Below are positions 52,435 through 60,595 of a stretch of DNA of 64,000 nt, piece by piece. The DNA is from Domibacillus indicus (lineage in GTDB: Bacteria; Bacillota; Bacilli; Bacillales; Domibacillaceae): the NCBI RefSeq assembly GCF_000970685.1, contig NZ_LAJB01000012.1:1-64000 (forward strand), written 5' to 3'. The position numbers were made by a program, and so were the translations under genes. The notes beneath the pieces are model-generated. The model worked only from the letters and a program-made list of their open reading frames with translations. It did no database searches and was not told the origin of the DNA. Positions within the stretch are counted from its first letter, which is position 1. The number at the start of each line of letters is the position of its first letter.

Positions 52435-52634
52435 AAGCCGTTTCTTTCTAGAATGGCTTGAGAGTGAAGACAAAGTTAAAAAGCAGGCTGATTGAAAACG
52501 TTTGTCTTTCCAGGAACGCCGCCGGCTGGGAAGCGGAGTGACCTTTTGGGGGTCATGAGCATCCACAGCCGGCAAGTGACGCCGAAAGCAAGCGTTTGTC
52601 AACAGCCTGAAGCCGTTTCTTTCTAGAACGGCTT
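52435..52634. repeat. Structured insert flanked by duplicated terminator
   Basis: The 25-base segments at 52435-52459 and 52610-52634 are direct repeats with one difference, each starting AAGCCGTTTCTTTCTAGAA. Each is itself a small hairpin, and the second, with seven T residues, is a working purU terminator. The 150 bases between are G/C-rich and palindromic: GCCGGCTG pairs with CAGCCGGC, and GTGACC with GGTCAT. This is what a small element inserted into a terminator, with target duplication, would look like. No ORF lies inside. Confidence 0.6.
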
Positions 52635-52638
52635 TTTT
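52610..52638 (+). terminator. Terminator distal to purU
   Basis: AAGCCGTT pairs with AACGGCTT around TCTTTCTAG, followed by a T-run. The upstream copy at 52435 has lost the T-run. Confidence 0.8.
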
Positions 52639-52713
52639 TCTTATTGGCATGTTTTGCCCGATTATCTGCGTAATTCTCAAGGAAATGGGCGTGATTAGCA
52701 GCTCGACAGCGTG

Positions 52714-53607
52714 TCACATATGGTCCATCAGTTTTTTTGCGACCCATTCAAAATGGTCTGGATTTACACCAGGGGCGAATTCCTGCGGCAGGTCATCCAG
52801 GTCGGGAATAGGGGCGCCTTTTGGCGTTCCTTCAATTACCTTCAATGGCTCGTTATTTTCTGGATTTGTACCTTTCCAAATTTGGCGGATGCCTTCATAC
52901 TCGCCGTTGCTATTCCATGTATACAGCACGTTATTCAATCCTTGTTCTTCAAATTTGCGGGCGGCGTCAAATTTAGAGTTCGATACATCAGGTGTCGGAA
53001 TCATTTTTGTAACATCCGCACCGGTAATCATTTCAATCGCTTTTGCGTATGCCAGCATGTGAGTACCGCCGCGGACAAGCAGATATCCGATCATTTCCCG
53101 TGCTGTCGGATGATCTGTCATTTCATACACACGCATTTTATGCGTTCGGGCACCAGTTTCAAGAAAGAAGTTATGAAGCAGATCAAGGGTCAGGTTGCCG
53201 CTTGAAAAAACATAATTCCCATTCCACGGCATGCCCATTGAATCCATTGGCAGCGATGCCTGGGCACTAACAATAAAGTGATGCGTATTTCGTTTGTTTA
53301 AGCCGTTTTGCAGCGGCGTACAGTCCGGGTCGGCATTCAAGGTCGTACCTTTTAAAAGCAGGTTAATCGTTGTCGAAACGAGCTCTACATGGCCGACTTC
53401 TTCCGCGGTAATGCTTGCGATAAGATCGTAGAAAGGCTTCAACTTCTTTTTTTGCCGGAAATTAAATGACTGAAACAAGTAATTGTTTAATGTAGACATC
53501 TCACCGAATTTGCCGCCGAGCAGTTCCTGTACGGCAGCCGCCGAGTTGGCACAGCCATATTCGGGTATAGGGAGTTCCACGGCAAGCCGGTTTAAACGCT
53601 TGAACAT
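52714..53607 (-). CDS. Manganese catalase
   Basis: A 297-residue non-haem catalase of the YdbD/CotJC family. The di-manganese ligands are in the ferritin-like helices: Glu in ANSAAAVQELLGGKFGEMS, the EEVGHVELV motif, Glu in FFLETGARTHKMRVYEMTDH, and later MIGYLLVRGGTHMLAYAKAIE. It removes hydrogen peroxide in the cytoplasm. AGGAGGGCTTTTT precedes ATG 53607; the upstream eight residues of the frame have no ribosome site. The C-terminal GAPIPDLDDLPQEFAPG region is typical of full-length members. Confidence 0.92.
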   Translation of the reverse strand: MFKRLNRLAVELPIPEYGCANSAAAVQELLGGKFGEMSTLNNYLFQSFNFRQKKKLKPFYDLIASITAEEVGHVELVSTTINLLLKGTTLNADPDCTPLQNGLNKRNTHHFIVSAQASLPMDSMGMPWNGNYVFSSGNLTLDLLHNFFLETGARTHKMRVYEMTDHPTAREMIGYLLVRGGTHMLAYAKAIEMITGADVTKMIPTPDVSNSKFDAARKFEEQGLNNVLYTWNSNGEYEGIRQIWKGTNPENNEPLKVIEGTPKGAPIPDLDDLPQEFAPGVNPDHFEWVAKKLMDHM

Positions 53608-53748
53608 AAAAAGCCCTCCTTTTTTTACCACGTTTTACTGTATGCATTGTGAAACGGGAAAGTGCCTATATGTAAAGAAATGTACCAGACAGACTGCCCG
53701 CAAATAACCATCTCCGCCGGTCAGTTTTGATGTAGGAAAGCAAAGTGC

Positions 53749-53774
53749 GTTTGTAAAACGTGAAATTTGGGGAT
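53749..53774 (+). promoter_or_regulatory. Weak sigma-B-like promoter for the antiporter gene
   Basis: GTTTGT (53749-53754) and GGGGAT (53769-53774) are 14 bases apart. The match to GTTTAA-N12-14-GGGTAT is only partial. Confidence 0.3.
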
Positions 53775-53822
53775 AAACACGATAATATGAATTAAAGCGG
53801 ATTGGGAAGAAAGGAAGATGTG

Positions 53823-55661
53823 ATGTTTGAATCGTTATTATTTTATTTGATGGTTACGCTTGTAATCGGGATTGCTTCCCAATGGACAGCCTGGCGTTTC
53901 CGGCTTCCGGCCATTGTCGTTATGTCCGTGTCCGGTTTGTTAATTGGTCCGCTTTTTGGCTGGTTTAATCCAAAAGACGTGTTTGGTGACTTATTTGGCC
54001 CAATTATCTCCGCCGCTGTGGCGATTATTTTATTCGAAGGAAGTTTAAATCTTGATTTCCGTGAAATTAAAACGGTCCGGCAGCCGATCCGCCGCATTGT
54101 TACGCTGGGTGCGTTTATTGCCTGGATTGCGGGATCGCTTGCTGCTCATTATGTAGCCGGCTTATCGCTCGCTGTGGCATTTGTCATCGGCGGCTTATTT
54201 ATCGTTACAGGACCGACCGTTATTTTGCCGCTGCTGCGGCAGGCAAAATTAAAGCCTCGCACCTCTGCAATATTAAAATGGGAAGGAATCGTAGTTGACC
54301 CTTTTGGCGCACTTCTTGCTTTATTTGCTTTTGAATCAATCAAATTTTTTACCGGGGAAGAAACAGCCGCGACGTTTATTAACTTCCTGCTTGGTTCCGT
54401 CTTCGCCGTTATTCTGGGGGTTGCTTTCGGAATTGGGCTGGGCAAGGCGCTTGAAAAAGGCCGAGTGCCCGAGTATTTAAAGTCTCCGGCTGTTTTCGTT
54501 GTCGTCATTGCCTGCTTCGTTATTTCGGACGAATTGATGCATGAAACAGGACTGCTGGCTGTTACAGCAATGGGGATGGTAATGGCAAATATGCACATTT
54601 CCTCTATCAGGGATATGCGACATTTTAAAGAGAATATTTCCATTTTGCTTATTTCCACGATCTTTATTATGCTGACAGCATCTTTAACGAGAGAAACACT
54701 GATGCAGATCTTTGATATCCGCATTATTGCCTTTGTACTGATTATGCTGTTTGTCGTCCGTCCGCTCTCGATTTGGCTGTCAACAGCCGGCACAGATATG
54801 TCCAGGCAGGAAAAAACGCTCGTTGGCTGGATTGCGCCGCGCGGAATCGTAGCTTTGACAGTTTCAGGATACTTTGCCCAGTCCTTGTTTGAAGCGGGTT
54901 ATGAAGATGCTTCCTTATTAACGCCGCTCACATTTGCGCTTGTGTTTTCAACAGTAGTTGCCCATGGTTTTTCAATTGGCTGGCTGGCAAGAAAGCTGAA
55001 TCTGGCTTCAACCGATAACCCCGGTGTGCTGCTGGTGGGAGGCAACGCGTTCACAGCAAGGCTTGGCAAAACGCTGCAGGATTTGAACATTCCTGTTTTA
55101 GTAGCAGATGAATCATGGCCAAGGCTTCACTCGGCGCGCCAGGCAAATCTGCCTGTGTATCATGGTGAAATCCTGTCAGAAAGTACGGAATACCATTTAG
55201 AGCTGACACCATATGAATATATGATTGCAGCAACGAACGATGAAGCGTATAATGCGCTCGTCTGCTCGACCTTTGTGCCGGAGATGGGGCGTGTAAATCT
55301 CTATCAGATTGCAGCAGGGCCAGAGCGTACCGAAACGGCGAAAGAATTTAACAAAACAGTTGGCGGAAAAGTGCTGTTTGATTCTTCTGCTCACTATCAA
55401 GCGCTTGTATCGCGTGCGACTGAATATGTGTTCCGGAAAACAGAACTAACAGAGCGATATGGCTACAGCACTTATTTAAAAGAGCTCGATGAAAACACAC
55501 TGCTTTTATTTATTGTGAAGCCATCCGGAAAGCTGGAATTTTATACACGCGATGTATCACCAAAAGGGGAACCGGGTGATACGATCGTCAGCCTTATGCC
55601 GCCGGTGAAGGAAATGACGAAAGCAAAAGAAAAAATCGCGGAGCAGCGCCGTGAACAATAA
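53823..55661 (+). CDS. CPA1-type cation:proton antiporter with cytoplasmic TrkA-like domain
   Basis: A 612-residue NhaP-like antiporter. Residues 1-395 hold about twelve helices with GPTVILPLLRQA and WEGIVVDPFGALLALFAF, the acidic cation site. Residues 400-510 form a TrkA-N-like fold (GVLLVGGNAFTARLGKTLQ, VLVADESWPRL, EYMIAATNDEAYNALV). A C-terminal segment with a TrkA-C feel follows. It exchanges sodium or potassium for protons and is probably gated by a nucleotide. AAAGGAAG precedes ATG 53823. A terminator follows directly. Confidence 0.9.
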   Translation: MFESLLFYLMVTLVIGIASQWTAWRFRLPAIVVMSVSGLLIGPLFGWFNPKDVFGDLFGPIISAAVAIILFEGSLNLDFREIKTVRQPIRRIVTLGAFIAWIAGSLAAHYVAGLSLAVAFVIGGLFIVTGPTVILPLLRQAKLKPRTSAILKWEGIVVDPFGALLALFAFESIKFFTGEETAATFINFLLGSVFAVILGVAFGIGLGKALEKGRVPEYLKSPAVFVVVIACFVISDELMHETGLLAVTAMGMVMANMHISSIRDMRHFKENISILLISTIFIMLTASLTRETLMQIFDIRIIAFVLIMLFVVRPLSIWLSTAGTDMSRQEKTLVGWIAPRGIVALTVSGYFAQSLFEAGYEDASLLTPLTFALVFSTVVAHGFSIGWLARKLNLASTDNPGVLLVGGNAFTARLGKTLQDLNIPVLVADESWPRLHSARQANLPVYHGEILSESTEYHLELTPYEYMIAATNDEAYNALVCSTFVPEMGRVNLYQIAAGPERTETAKEFNKTVGGKVLFDSSAHYQALVSRATEYVFRKTELTERYGYSTYLKELDENTLLLFIVKPSGKLEFYTRDVSPKGEPGDTIVSLMPPVKEMTKAKEKIAEQRREQ

Positions 55662-55665
55662 AACG

Positions 55666-55696
55666 AAAAAAGCGGCCTTCAGCAGGCCGCTTTTTT
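55666..55696. terminator. Terminator after the antiporter gene
   Basis: AAAAAAGCGGCC and GGCCGCTTTTTT form a perfect 12-base-pair stem with a 7-base loop. Confidence 0.92.
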
Positions 55697-55781
55697 CTGA
55701 CAGTAAATCAGAGAGAGTATGGAATGTATTTTGTAAGTTAAGCCGATTAAGCCGGCTTCATAGGTAAATTATAAAAGTATG

Positions 55782-55795
55782 TGAAAGTGCTTTCA
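55782..55795. promoter_or_regulatory. Palindromic cre-like site between convergent genes
   Basis: TGAAAGTGCTTTCA matches the cre consensus at 13 of 14 positions and is nearly palindromic. No coding gene starts beside it, so its target is unclear. Confidence 0.4.
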
Positions 55796-55875
55796 TCATA
55801 AAGTGCACAAAATAACATATAGGTGACATAAAGCAGAAGATTTCAAACACAAAGAACAATTTCAAAAGGCGAAAA

Positions 55876-55916
55876 TAACGGGACAATTTTATCATGAAAA
55901 TAGCCCGTTTTGTCCC
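55876..55916 (-). terminator. Probable terminator of the CoA-transferase gene
   Basis: GGGACAA (55880-55886) pairs with TTGTCCC (55910-55916). On the minus strand GTTATTTTC follows. The T-tract is moderate. Confidence 0.5.
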
Positions 55917-55938
55917 ACTTTAAAAGCGGTGCAAGGAG

Positions 55939-57447
55939 TCAGGAAAAAGAAACTATCGGCTTTTCCAGCATGCTTCCTGTTTCAGCAAGGCGGGTATGCC
56001 AGGATAAGGCTTTTTCCAGAATATGAGGAGTCTGGCCGCCCCGTGAAACAGCTTCTTCGTAATAGCTGCGCAACGCTTCTTTGTAAGACGGATGCACGCA
56101 GTTCTCAATGATAAGAAGTGCCCGCTCCCGGGGTGCCAGTCCCCGCAGATCCGCATAACCCTGTTCGGTTACGATTACATCTACATCATGTTCGGTATGG
56201 TCAACATGGGAAGCAAATGGGACAATACTTGAAACCTTTCCATCTTTCGCAGTAGATTTTGTAACAAAAACAGCCGTCCGGCAGTTGCGGGCAAAGTCAC
56301 CCGATCCGCCGATTCCATTCATCATTTTTGTGCCGGAAACGTGCGTAGAGTTAACGTTTCCATAAATATCAATCTCTAAAGCTGTGTTAATCGATAACAG
56401 GCCAAGCCGGCGAATAAGTTCCGGATGGTTGGAGATTTCCTGGGGACGCAGCACAAGCTTATCCCGGTATTTGCCGAGGTTTGAATACACCTCTTTCATT
56501 TTTTCTTCTGAAAGGGTAATAGAGCAGCCAGAAGCAAAACGGATTTTGCCATGGTCAGATAAATCAAAAACAGCATCCTGAAGCACTTCAGAATAAACTT
56601 CCAGGTTTTCAAACTCCGAGTCGATCAAGCCATGCATAACAGCATTGGCAATGGAGCCGATACCGGCCTGAAGCGGTGCGAGTTCATTTGAAAGGCGTCC
56701 CGCTTGTACTTCTTCACGAAAAAATGCAATTAAATGCTTTGCCATTTGTGCTGTTTCCGCGTCCGGCGGTACAATCGTGGACGGAGAATCCTGGGCGTTT
56801 GTCAGTACAATTCCTTTGATCTTAGCGGGATCTACACGAATGCCAATTTCTCCGATACGCTCATCGACAGATGTCAGCATGATCGGGCCGCGTTTTCCTT
56901 GATCGTTTGGGCTGTAAATATCGTGAAGCCCCTCCAGTTCCGCCGGCTGGGCAGTGTTTAGCTCGACAATTATATTGTTGGCTTTTTCAACAAAGATTGA
57001 GGAATTGCCAACGGAGGTTGCAGGAATAATCATGCCGTCTTCCGTAACGGCAACGGCTTCAACGACCGCATAATCAACCGGGCCAAGTACACCGCTGCGG
57101 ACAGCTTCTGCAGTGTGGGATAAATGCTGGTCAACGAAAAGCAGGTGGCCGCTGTTTATTTCTTTGCGCATAACTGGATCAGCCTGAAATGGAAGGCGTT
57201 TATGAATAATTCCGGCTTCGGCCATCATTTTATCCAGGTCAAATCCCAGAGAGGCACCCGTAAAAATATTCACTTTAAATGATTCGGTTTTCGCCCGTTC
57301 TACCAGTGACATTGGAACGGCTTTTGCATCTCCTGCCCGTGTAAAGCCGCTTAATCCGAGTGTCATCCCATCTTTAATCCAGGATGCCGCTTCGTCCGCT
57401 GTGACAATGCGGCTTTTTAATGCTTCCATCCGAATACGTTCATTCAT
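55939..57447 (-). CDS. Acetyl-CoA hydrolase/succinate CoA-transferase family enzyme
   Basis: A 502-residue class I CoA-transferase-like protein. It shows LGLSGFTRAGDAKAVPMSLVERA, VVEAVAVTEDGMIIPATSVGNS, the active-site region NLEVYSEVLQDAVFDL with a candidate catalytic Glu, and the C-terminal GGSGDFARNCRTAVFVTKS and DVDVIVTEQGYADLRGLAPRERA. It could move CoA between acetate and succinate or hydrolyse acetyl-CoA. A GGGAGG ribosome site precedes ATG 57447. A cre site overlaps its likely promoter, and a LytTR regulator gene is directly upstream. Confidence 0.9.
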   Translation of the reverse strand: MNERIRMEALKSRIVTADEAASWIKDGMTLGLSGFTRAGDAKAVPMSLVERAKTESFKVNIFTGASLGFDLDKMMAEAGIIHKRLPFQADPVMRKEINSGHLLFVDQHLSHTAEAVRSGVLGPVDYAVVEAVAVTEDGMIIPATSVGNSSIFVEKANNIIVELNTAQPAELEGLHDIYSPNDQGKRGPIMLTSVDERIGEIGIRVDPAKIKGIVLTNAQDSPSTIVPPDAETAQMAKHLIAFFREEVQAGRLSNELAPLQAGIGSIANAVMHGLIDSEFENLEVYSEVLQDAVFDLSDHGKIRFASGCSITLSEEKMKEVYSNLGKYRDKLVLRPQEISNHPELIRRLGLLSINTALEIDIYGNVNSTHVSGTKMMNGIGGSGDFARNCRTAVFVTKSTAKDGKVSSIVPFASHVDHTEHDVDVIVTEQGYADLRGLAPRERALLIIENCVHPSYKEALRSYYEEAVSRGGQTPHILEKALSWHTRLAETGSMLEKPIVSFS

Positions 57448-57491
57448 TCAATATAATCCTCCCTGTTCATTTTAGCCAGTGTATCAATATT

Positions 57492-57505
57492 TGAAAGGGG
57501 TTTCA
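57492..57505. promoter_or_regulatory. cre site at the CoA-transferase promoter
   Basis: TGAAAGGGGTTTCA matches the cre consensus at 13 of 14 positions. On the minus strand it covers a TTTCAA-16-TAAAAT promoter, so repression by CcpA is expected. Confidence 0.6.
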
Positions 57506-57528
57506 TTTGGATTCGGATAAAAAGCAGT

Positions 57529-57558
57529 AAAAAAGACGCGAAGGAGAAATTTCGCGTC
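57529..57558 (-). terminator. Terminator of the LytTR gene
   Basis: GACGCGAA (57535-57542) pairs with TTCGCGTC (57551-57558). A six-T run follows on the minus strand, so the LytTR and CoA-transferase genes are separate transcripts. Confidence 0.8.
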
Positions 57559-57572
57559 ATCAAGCAAGTTTG

Positions 57573-58223
57573 TTAATAATTGAGCGATTTACGAAAAGCA
57601 CTCGTATACGTCTGGGTAACCGGAATCTTCGTCCGGTCTTTCATGATAAGCAAAAAGGTTGAATGGGAATCCGGCTGTATTTCTTGAATAAAGTTCACAT
57701 TTACAATATAAGAGCGGTGAACACGGATAAATGCATCATCCGGCAGCATAAATTCCAGCTCGGTCAAATTCAGTTTATGATACCCATTGCCCGTCCGCGC
57801 CTGTACACGGGTTTTTCTCCCTTCTGATTCCAGGTATAAAACATCAGAATAAGGAATGGGATACCATCGGTCCTCTGACTTAATCGTCAGGAGGTTGCGG
57901 GAGATAGGAGATGGCTTCGCCGGATAAATGGTTGTGACCGCACCGGTAAGCTCATGATCGTCAAAAATGGGCACGCTCATTGCAAAATAGGGAATGCCGT
58001 ACACATCGCTGTCAATATATGTTGACACTTGATGCTTCTCCGTCAGCGCTTGCTGTGTGACGCTTCCTTCTTTAATGGGATCGCCTGCCCGGATATGTAA
58101 ATCAATAAGGCGGCTTGGCTGATAATATATAAATTTTTCATGGTTTGAAACGGCGACAGATGTATTGGGCGGAAAAAACTCTTTCATGACTTCCATCAGT
58201 CCGGAAACGGTCAGTTGATCCAC
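57573..58223 (-). CDS. LytTR-family regulator with PAS-like sensor domain
   Basis: A 216-residue regulator. Residues about 5-100 form a PAS-like sensor (VMKEFFPPNTSVAVSNHEKFIYYQPS, YGIPYFAMSVPIFDDHELTGAVTTIYP). Residues about 118-215 are the LytTR DNA-binding domain (RWYPIPYSDVLYLESEGRKTRV, LPDDAFIRVHRSYIVNVNFI). There is no receiver domain, so it probably senses a ligand directly. GTG 58223 follows AGAGGTG by six bases. It sits upstream of the CoA-transferase gene and may control it in response to acetate or redox. Confidence 0.85.
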   Translation of the reverse strand: MDQLTVSGLMEVMKEFFPPNTSVAVSNHEKFIYYQPSRLIDLHIRAGDPIKEGSVTQQALTEKHQVSTYIDSDVYGIPYFAMSVPIFDDHELTGAVTTIYPAKPSPISRNLLTIKSEDRWYPIPYSDVLYLESEGRKTRVQARTGNGYHKLNLTELEFMLPDDAFIRVHRSYIVNVNFIQEIQPDSHSTFLLIMKDRTKIPVTQTYTSAFRKSLNY

Positions 58224-58287
58224 TTTTTTCACCTCTTTGGAATAGCTGTAGTACAATTATTTTACCATAACCGAAGGAGGAAGCAGG

Positions 58288-58767
58288 GTGGCAAAAGGAA
58301 AAACAAATGCGATGCGGCTGCTGGACGCGGCGGATATTCCTTACCGGATGCATGAATATGAAAGTAAGGATGGGAAAATAGACGGGGTTTCCGTGGCATC
58401 AAAAATAGGCGTGCAGTCAAAATATGTTTTTAAAACACTGGTAACCCAAGGAGCAAACGGCCTTTACGTATTTGTAGTGCCGGTAGAAGGTGAGCTTGAT
58501 TTAAAAAAAGCGGCGCGCGCCGCGGGCGAAAAAAAGGTAGAGATGATCCCGGTCAAAGATATTCAGAAGCAGACTGGCTACATACGCGGCGGCTGCTCGC
58601 CGGTCGGCATGAAGAAGCTGTATCCGACATTTATTGATAAGCAGGCGGAGGAGTTAGAGATCATAATTGTAAGTGCCGGCAGGATCGGCGCACAAATTGA
58701 ATTGAAGCCTCACAGGCTTGCAGATGCAGTAAACGCTTCCTTCTGTGAAGTTGTGAACAAAATTTGA
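58288..58767 (+). CDS. ybaK: Cys-tRNA(Pro) deacylase YbaK/EbsC
   Basis: A 159-residue trans-editing enzyme that removes Cys wrongly loaded on tRNA-Pro. Marks are MRLLDAADIPYRMHEYESKDG, the catalytic Lys region SKYVFKTLVTQG, and GYIRGGCSPVGMKKLYPTFID. Size and motifs are typical. The GTG start has GAAGGAGGAAGCAGG upstream. It is divergent from the LytTR gene with only 64 bases between. Confidence 0.92.
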   Translation: MAKGKTNAMRLLDAADIPYRMHEYESKDGKIDGVSVASKIGVQSKYVFKTLVTQGANGLYVFVVPVEGELDLKKAARAAGEKKVEMIPVKDIQKQTGYIRGGCSPVGMKKLYPTFIDKQAEELEIIIVSAGRIGAQIELKPHRLADAVNASFCEVVNKI

Positions 58768-58881
58768 ATGAAATGTTACTGAATTGTGGAAAGTGCGATT
58801 TTCAGAAAATAGACGGTTCTTTTTAGAAAAAAAGCGGCGTATACTAGATTCATCAAATGAAACAGGAGTTGACCCCCAAAC

Positions 58882-59169
58882 ATGATGGTCGTTGAAAATC
58901 TTCTTGATGTGAAAAGCTATTTTGCCAGTGAAGTAAAAGAAAACTTTGTAGTTCAGTATGAGAAAATGCTGAAATCAAGCGCATTTTACAAAGAAGGCGG
59001 ATGGCACGAACTCGAAGAAGAAACAGCGGAATGTGTAAAAGTATTATGCCAGACTGGAGATGCATGCTCCGTCACACGTTTAAAAGAATATCCCGTAAAC
59101 GCTGAATCAACCGTTGATGCTATCCTGGCACGCATCCGTGAATCTCACAGCGATATTTTTAAAGGGTAA
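58882..59169 (+). CDS. Hypothetical acidic protein, 95 residues
   Basis: A short acidic helical protein that I do not recognise. It has two Cys (ECVKVLCQTGDACSV gives three in all) and no signal or membrane segment. The ribosome site GGAG at 58865-58868 is rather far (about 14 bases) from ATG 58882. A good terminator follows the stop, supporting a real monocistronic gene. Confidence 0.65.
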   Translation: MMVVENLLDVKSYFASEVKENFVVQYEKMLKSSAFYKEGGWHELEEETAECVKVLCQTGDACSVTRLKEYPVNAESTVDAILARIRESHSDIFKG

Positions 59170-59181
59170 TATAAAACTAGC

Positions 59182-59213
59182 AAACCGGCTTCCTGAAGGA
59201 GAGCCGGTTTTTT
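59182..59213 (+). terminator. Terminator after the 95-residue protein gene
   Basis: AACCGGCT (59183-59190) pairs with AGCCGGTT (59202-59209), then a T-run. Confidence 0.85.
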
Positions 59214-59370
59214 ATTGCTGTATAAGTTGAATGAGACTCGGGCATCTGCCGCTTATTTTTTGAAAGGCAGTACGCAAAGTCACTTGTTAAACGTATGTAA
59301 GCGGGTATCTATTTATAGCCGTCCCGGACATAAACTGCTTTTATGATACATAGACTTGAGAAAGTGGACA

Positions 59371-59398
59371 AAACAAAAGCAGCGGCTGTCCGCTGCTT
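59371..59398 (-). terminator. Terminator of the DUF915 gene
   Basis: AAGCAGCGG (59377-59385) pairs with CCGCTGCTT (59390-59398) around CTGT. On the minus strand TTGTTTTG follows. Confidence 0.8.
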
Positions 59399-59424
59399 CA
59401 GGCTGTCATCAGCCAGCCTCTTTT

Positions 59425-60228
59425 TTATTTGTAATTAAAAAACGCACCAATTTTTTCATCTACAGCTGCTGTTTCATGGAGTCCGCTGTGGTTAATCATT
59501 TTATCATAAAGGACATCAACCCGATATTGGTTTTCCGGCACAAGGGCTTTTAAGCTGAGCGCGCTTTGCAGCGGAGTTACCTGGTCGCCGGTCCCGGCAA
59601 TATTCAATACCTGTGTTTCCTGTGGAAAACGATTATGGTTGGCTGCAATGTGAGCAAGTGCTGGAGAGCCGGGCATTAAGTCATAAACGGCAGGGCCATG
59701 ATTTTGTGTAAACCAGCGCCCGCCGAACACGCCATCAAATGGACTGCCAATTGTCACGAGCTGGTCGGTCACCGGATGAAGTTCAGGATCGTATAAGTCC
59801 TGCAGAAATTTCACCGAAACAATGCCGCCCATGGAATGACTGACAATTTTCACATGCTCGATATTATAATCGTTATGCAGCACCTGCATAACCGCCGCCA
59901 GGGCAATGGAAGTAGCCTCGAATGAAGACCGGTTGTTTTCAAAAATCACTTGAATAAACGCCGGCCGTCCCGCTGAAAATGCTTCTTCCCGGACAAGCAG
60001 CTTTCCTGTTCGGGTTACATTCATAGTTAAAGCGCGTTCACCCCAGCCGCGCTCTTCAAAGCGGGCAATCATTGTATTAAATGAGCGGGCTGTTCCTTTA
60101 AAGCCGTGAACAAATAAAACAGGGTCTTTATATTGAGTGTCTGAAACGACAGGATCTCTTTTGCCAAGGACTAAAAAACTCACAAAAACCAAAAGGGCAA
60201 CAGCCAACAATAAACCATATTTTCGCAT
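59425..60228 (-). CDS. DUF915 lipase-like alpha/beta hydrolase, membrane-anchored
   Basis: A 267-residue hydrolase of the DUF915 family. An N-terminal membrane helix or signal (LLLAVALLVFVSFLVLG) is followed by PVLFVHGFKGTARSF. The nucleophile elbow is IVSHSMGGIVSVKFL, the acid-site region is LNIAGTGDQVTPLQSA, and the His lies in MINHSGLHETAAV. It should face the outside and cleave esters, probably lipids. ATG 60228 is chosen over ATG 60249, which lacks a ribosome site. Confidence 0.85.
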   Translation of the reverse strand: MRKYGLLLAVALLVFVSFLVLGKRDPVVSDTQYKDPVLFVHGFKGTARSFNTMIARFEERGWGERALTMNVTRTGKLLVREEAFSAGRPAFIQVIFENNRSSFEATSIALAAVMQVLHNDYNIEHVKIVSHSMGGIVSVKFLQDLYDPELHPVTDQLVTIGSPFDGVFGGRWFTQNHGPAVYDLMPGSPALAHIAANHNRFPQETQVLNIAGTGDQVTPLQSALSLKALVPENQYRVDVLYDKMINHSGLHETAAVDEKIGAFFNYK

Positions 60229-60303
60229 GGCCGGTCCGTTCCTCTCCATTAAAAGTAGTATCTTTCATTATACGAAATTTAAGCAAAAAGATACATACCA
60301 GGA

Positions 60304-60309
60304 TATAAT
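60304..60309 (+). promoter_or_regulatory. -10 box before the small Zn-finger gene
   Basis: A perfect TATAAT. No good -35 box is seen. Confidence 0.4.
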
Positions 60310-60332
60310 GAAATGAAAAGGAGGCGGTTTCA

Positions 60333-60458
60333 GTGAATGAATTTGTTGGTTCGTGTGTATTGTGCGGCAAAGATGTATACTGTCAGGACGGCTTCTTAAA
60401 TGGAGTAAAGGAAGAAGGGGGGCTGCACTGCTTTGAATGTGCAGAGCAAAACGAATAA
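60333..60458 (+). CDS. Small zinc-finger-like protein, 41 residues
   Basis: A short ORF starting GTG with AAAGGAGGCGGTTTCA upstream, an excellent ribosome site. Two CxxC pairs (SCVLCGKDV and HCFECAEQN) bracket a 20-residue loop with one more Cys, the layout of a zinc-binding ribbon. A terminator follows at 60520-60549. The function is unknown to me; similar mini-proteins occur in Bacillaceae. Confidence 0.75.
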   Translation: MNEFVGSCVLCGKDVYCQDGFLNGVKEEGGLHCFECAEQNE

Positions 60459-60519
60459 GCAGGAGACCACTCTTCAATGTAATGTTACACTTCAACCGAC
60501 TAGTGCCAAACTACCAAAG

Positions 60520-60549
60520 AAAAAAGTGCCTCAGCCTGAAGCACTTTTT
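60520..60549. terminator. Terminator after the small Zn-finger gene
   Basis: AAAAAGTGC (60521-60529) pairs with GCACTTTTT (60541-60549). Confidence 0.8.
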
Positions 60550-60595
60550 CATCGTTTCCGATCATGCAAGAATTTCTTTTATCAAAGCAGCGTAA

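Noticed and set aside
54149-54793. 214-codon minus-strand ORF inside the CPA antiporter gene
   Set aside because: Antisense to clear membrane-helix coding sequence. Its Ile/Thr/Ser-rich composition is what the opposite strand of hydrophobic codons gives.
59281-59320. cre-like TGTAAGCGGGTATC near 59305
   Set aside because: Several conserved positions in the second half fail, so it is below a usable match.
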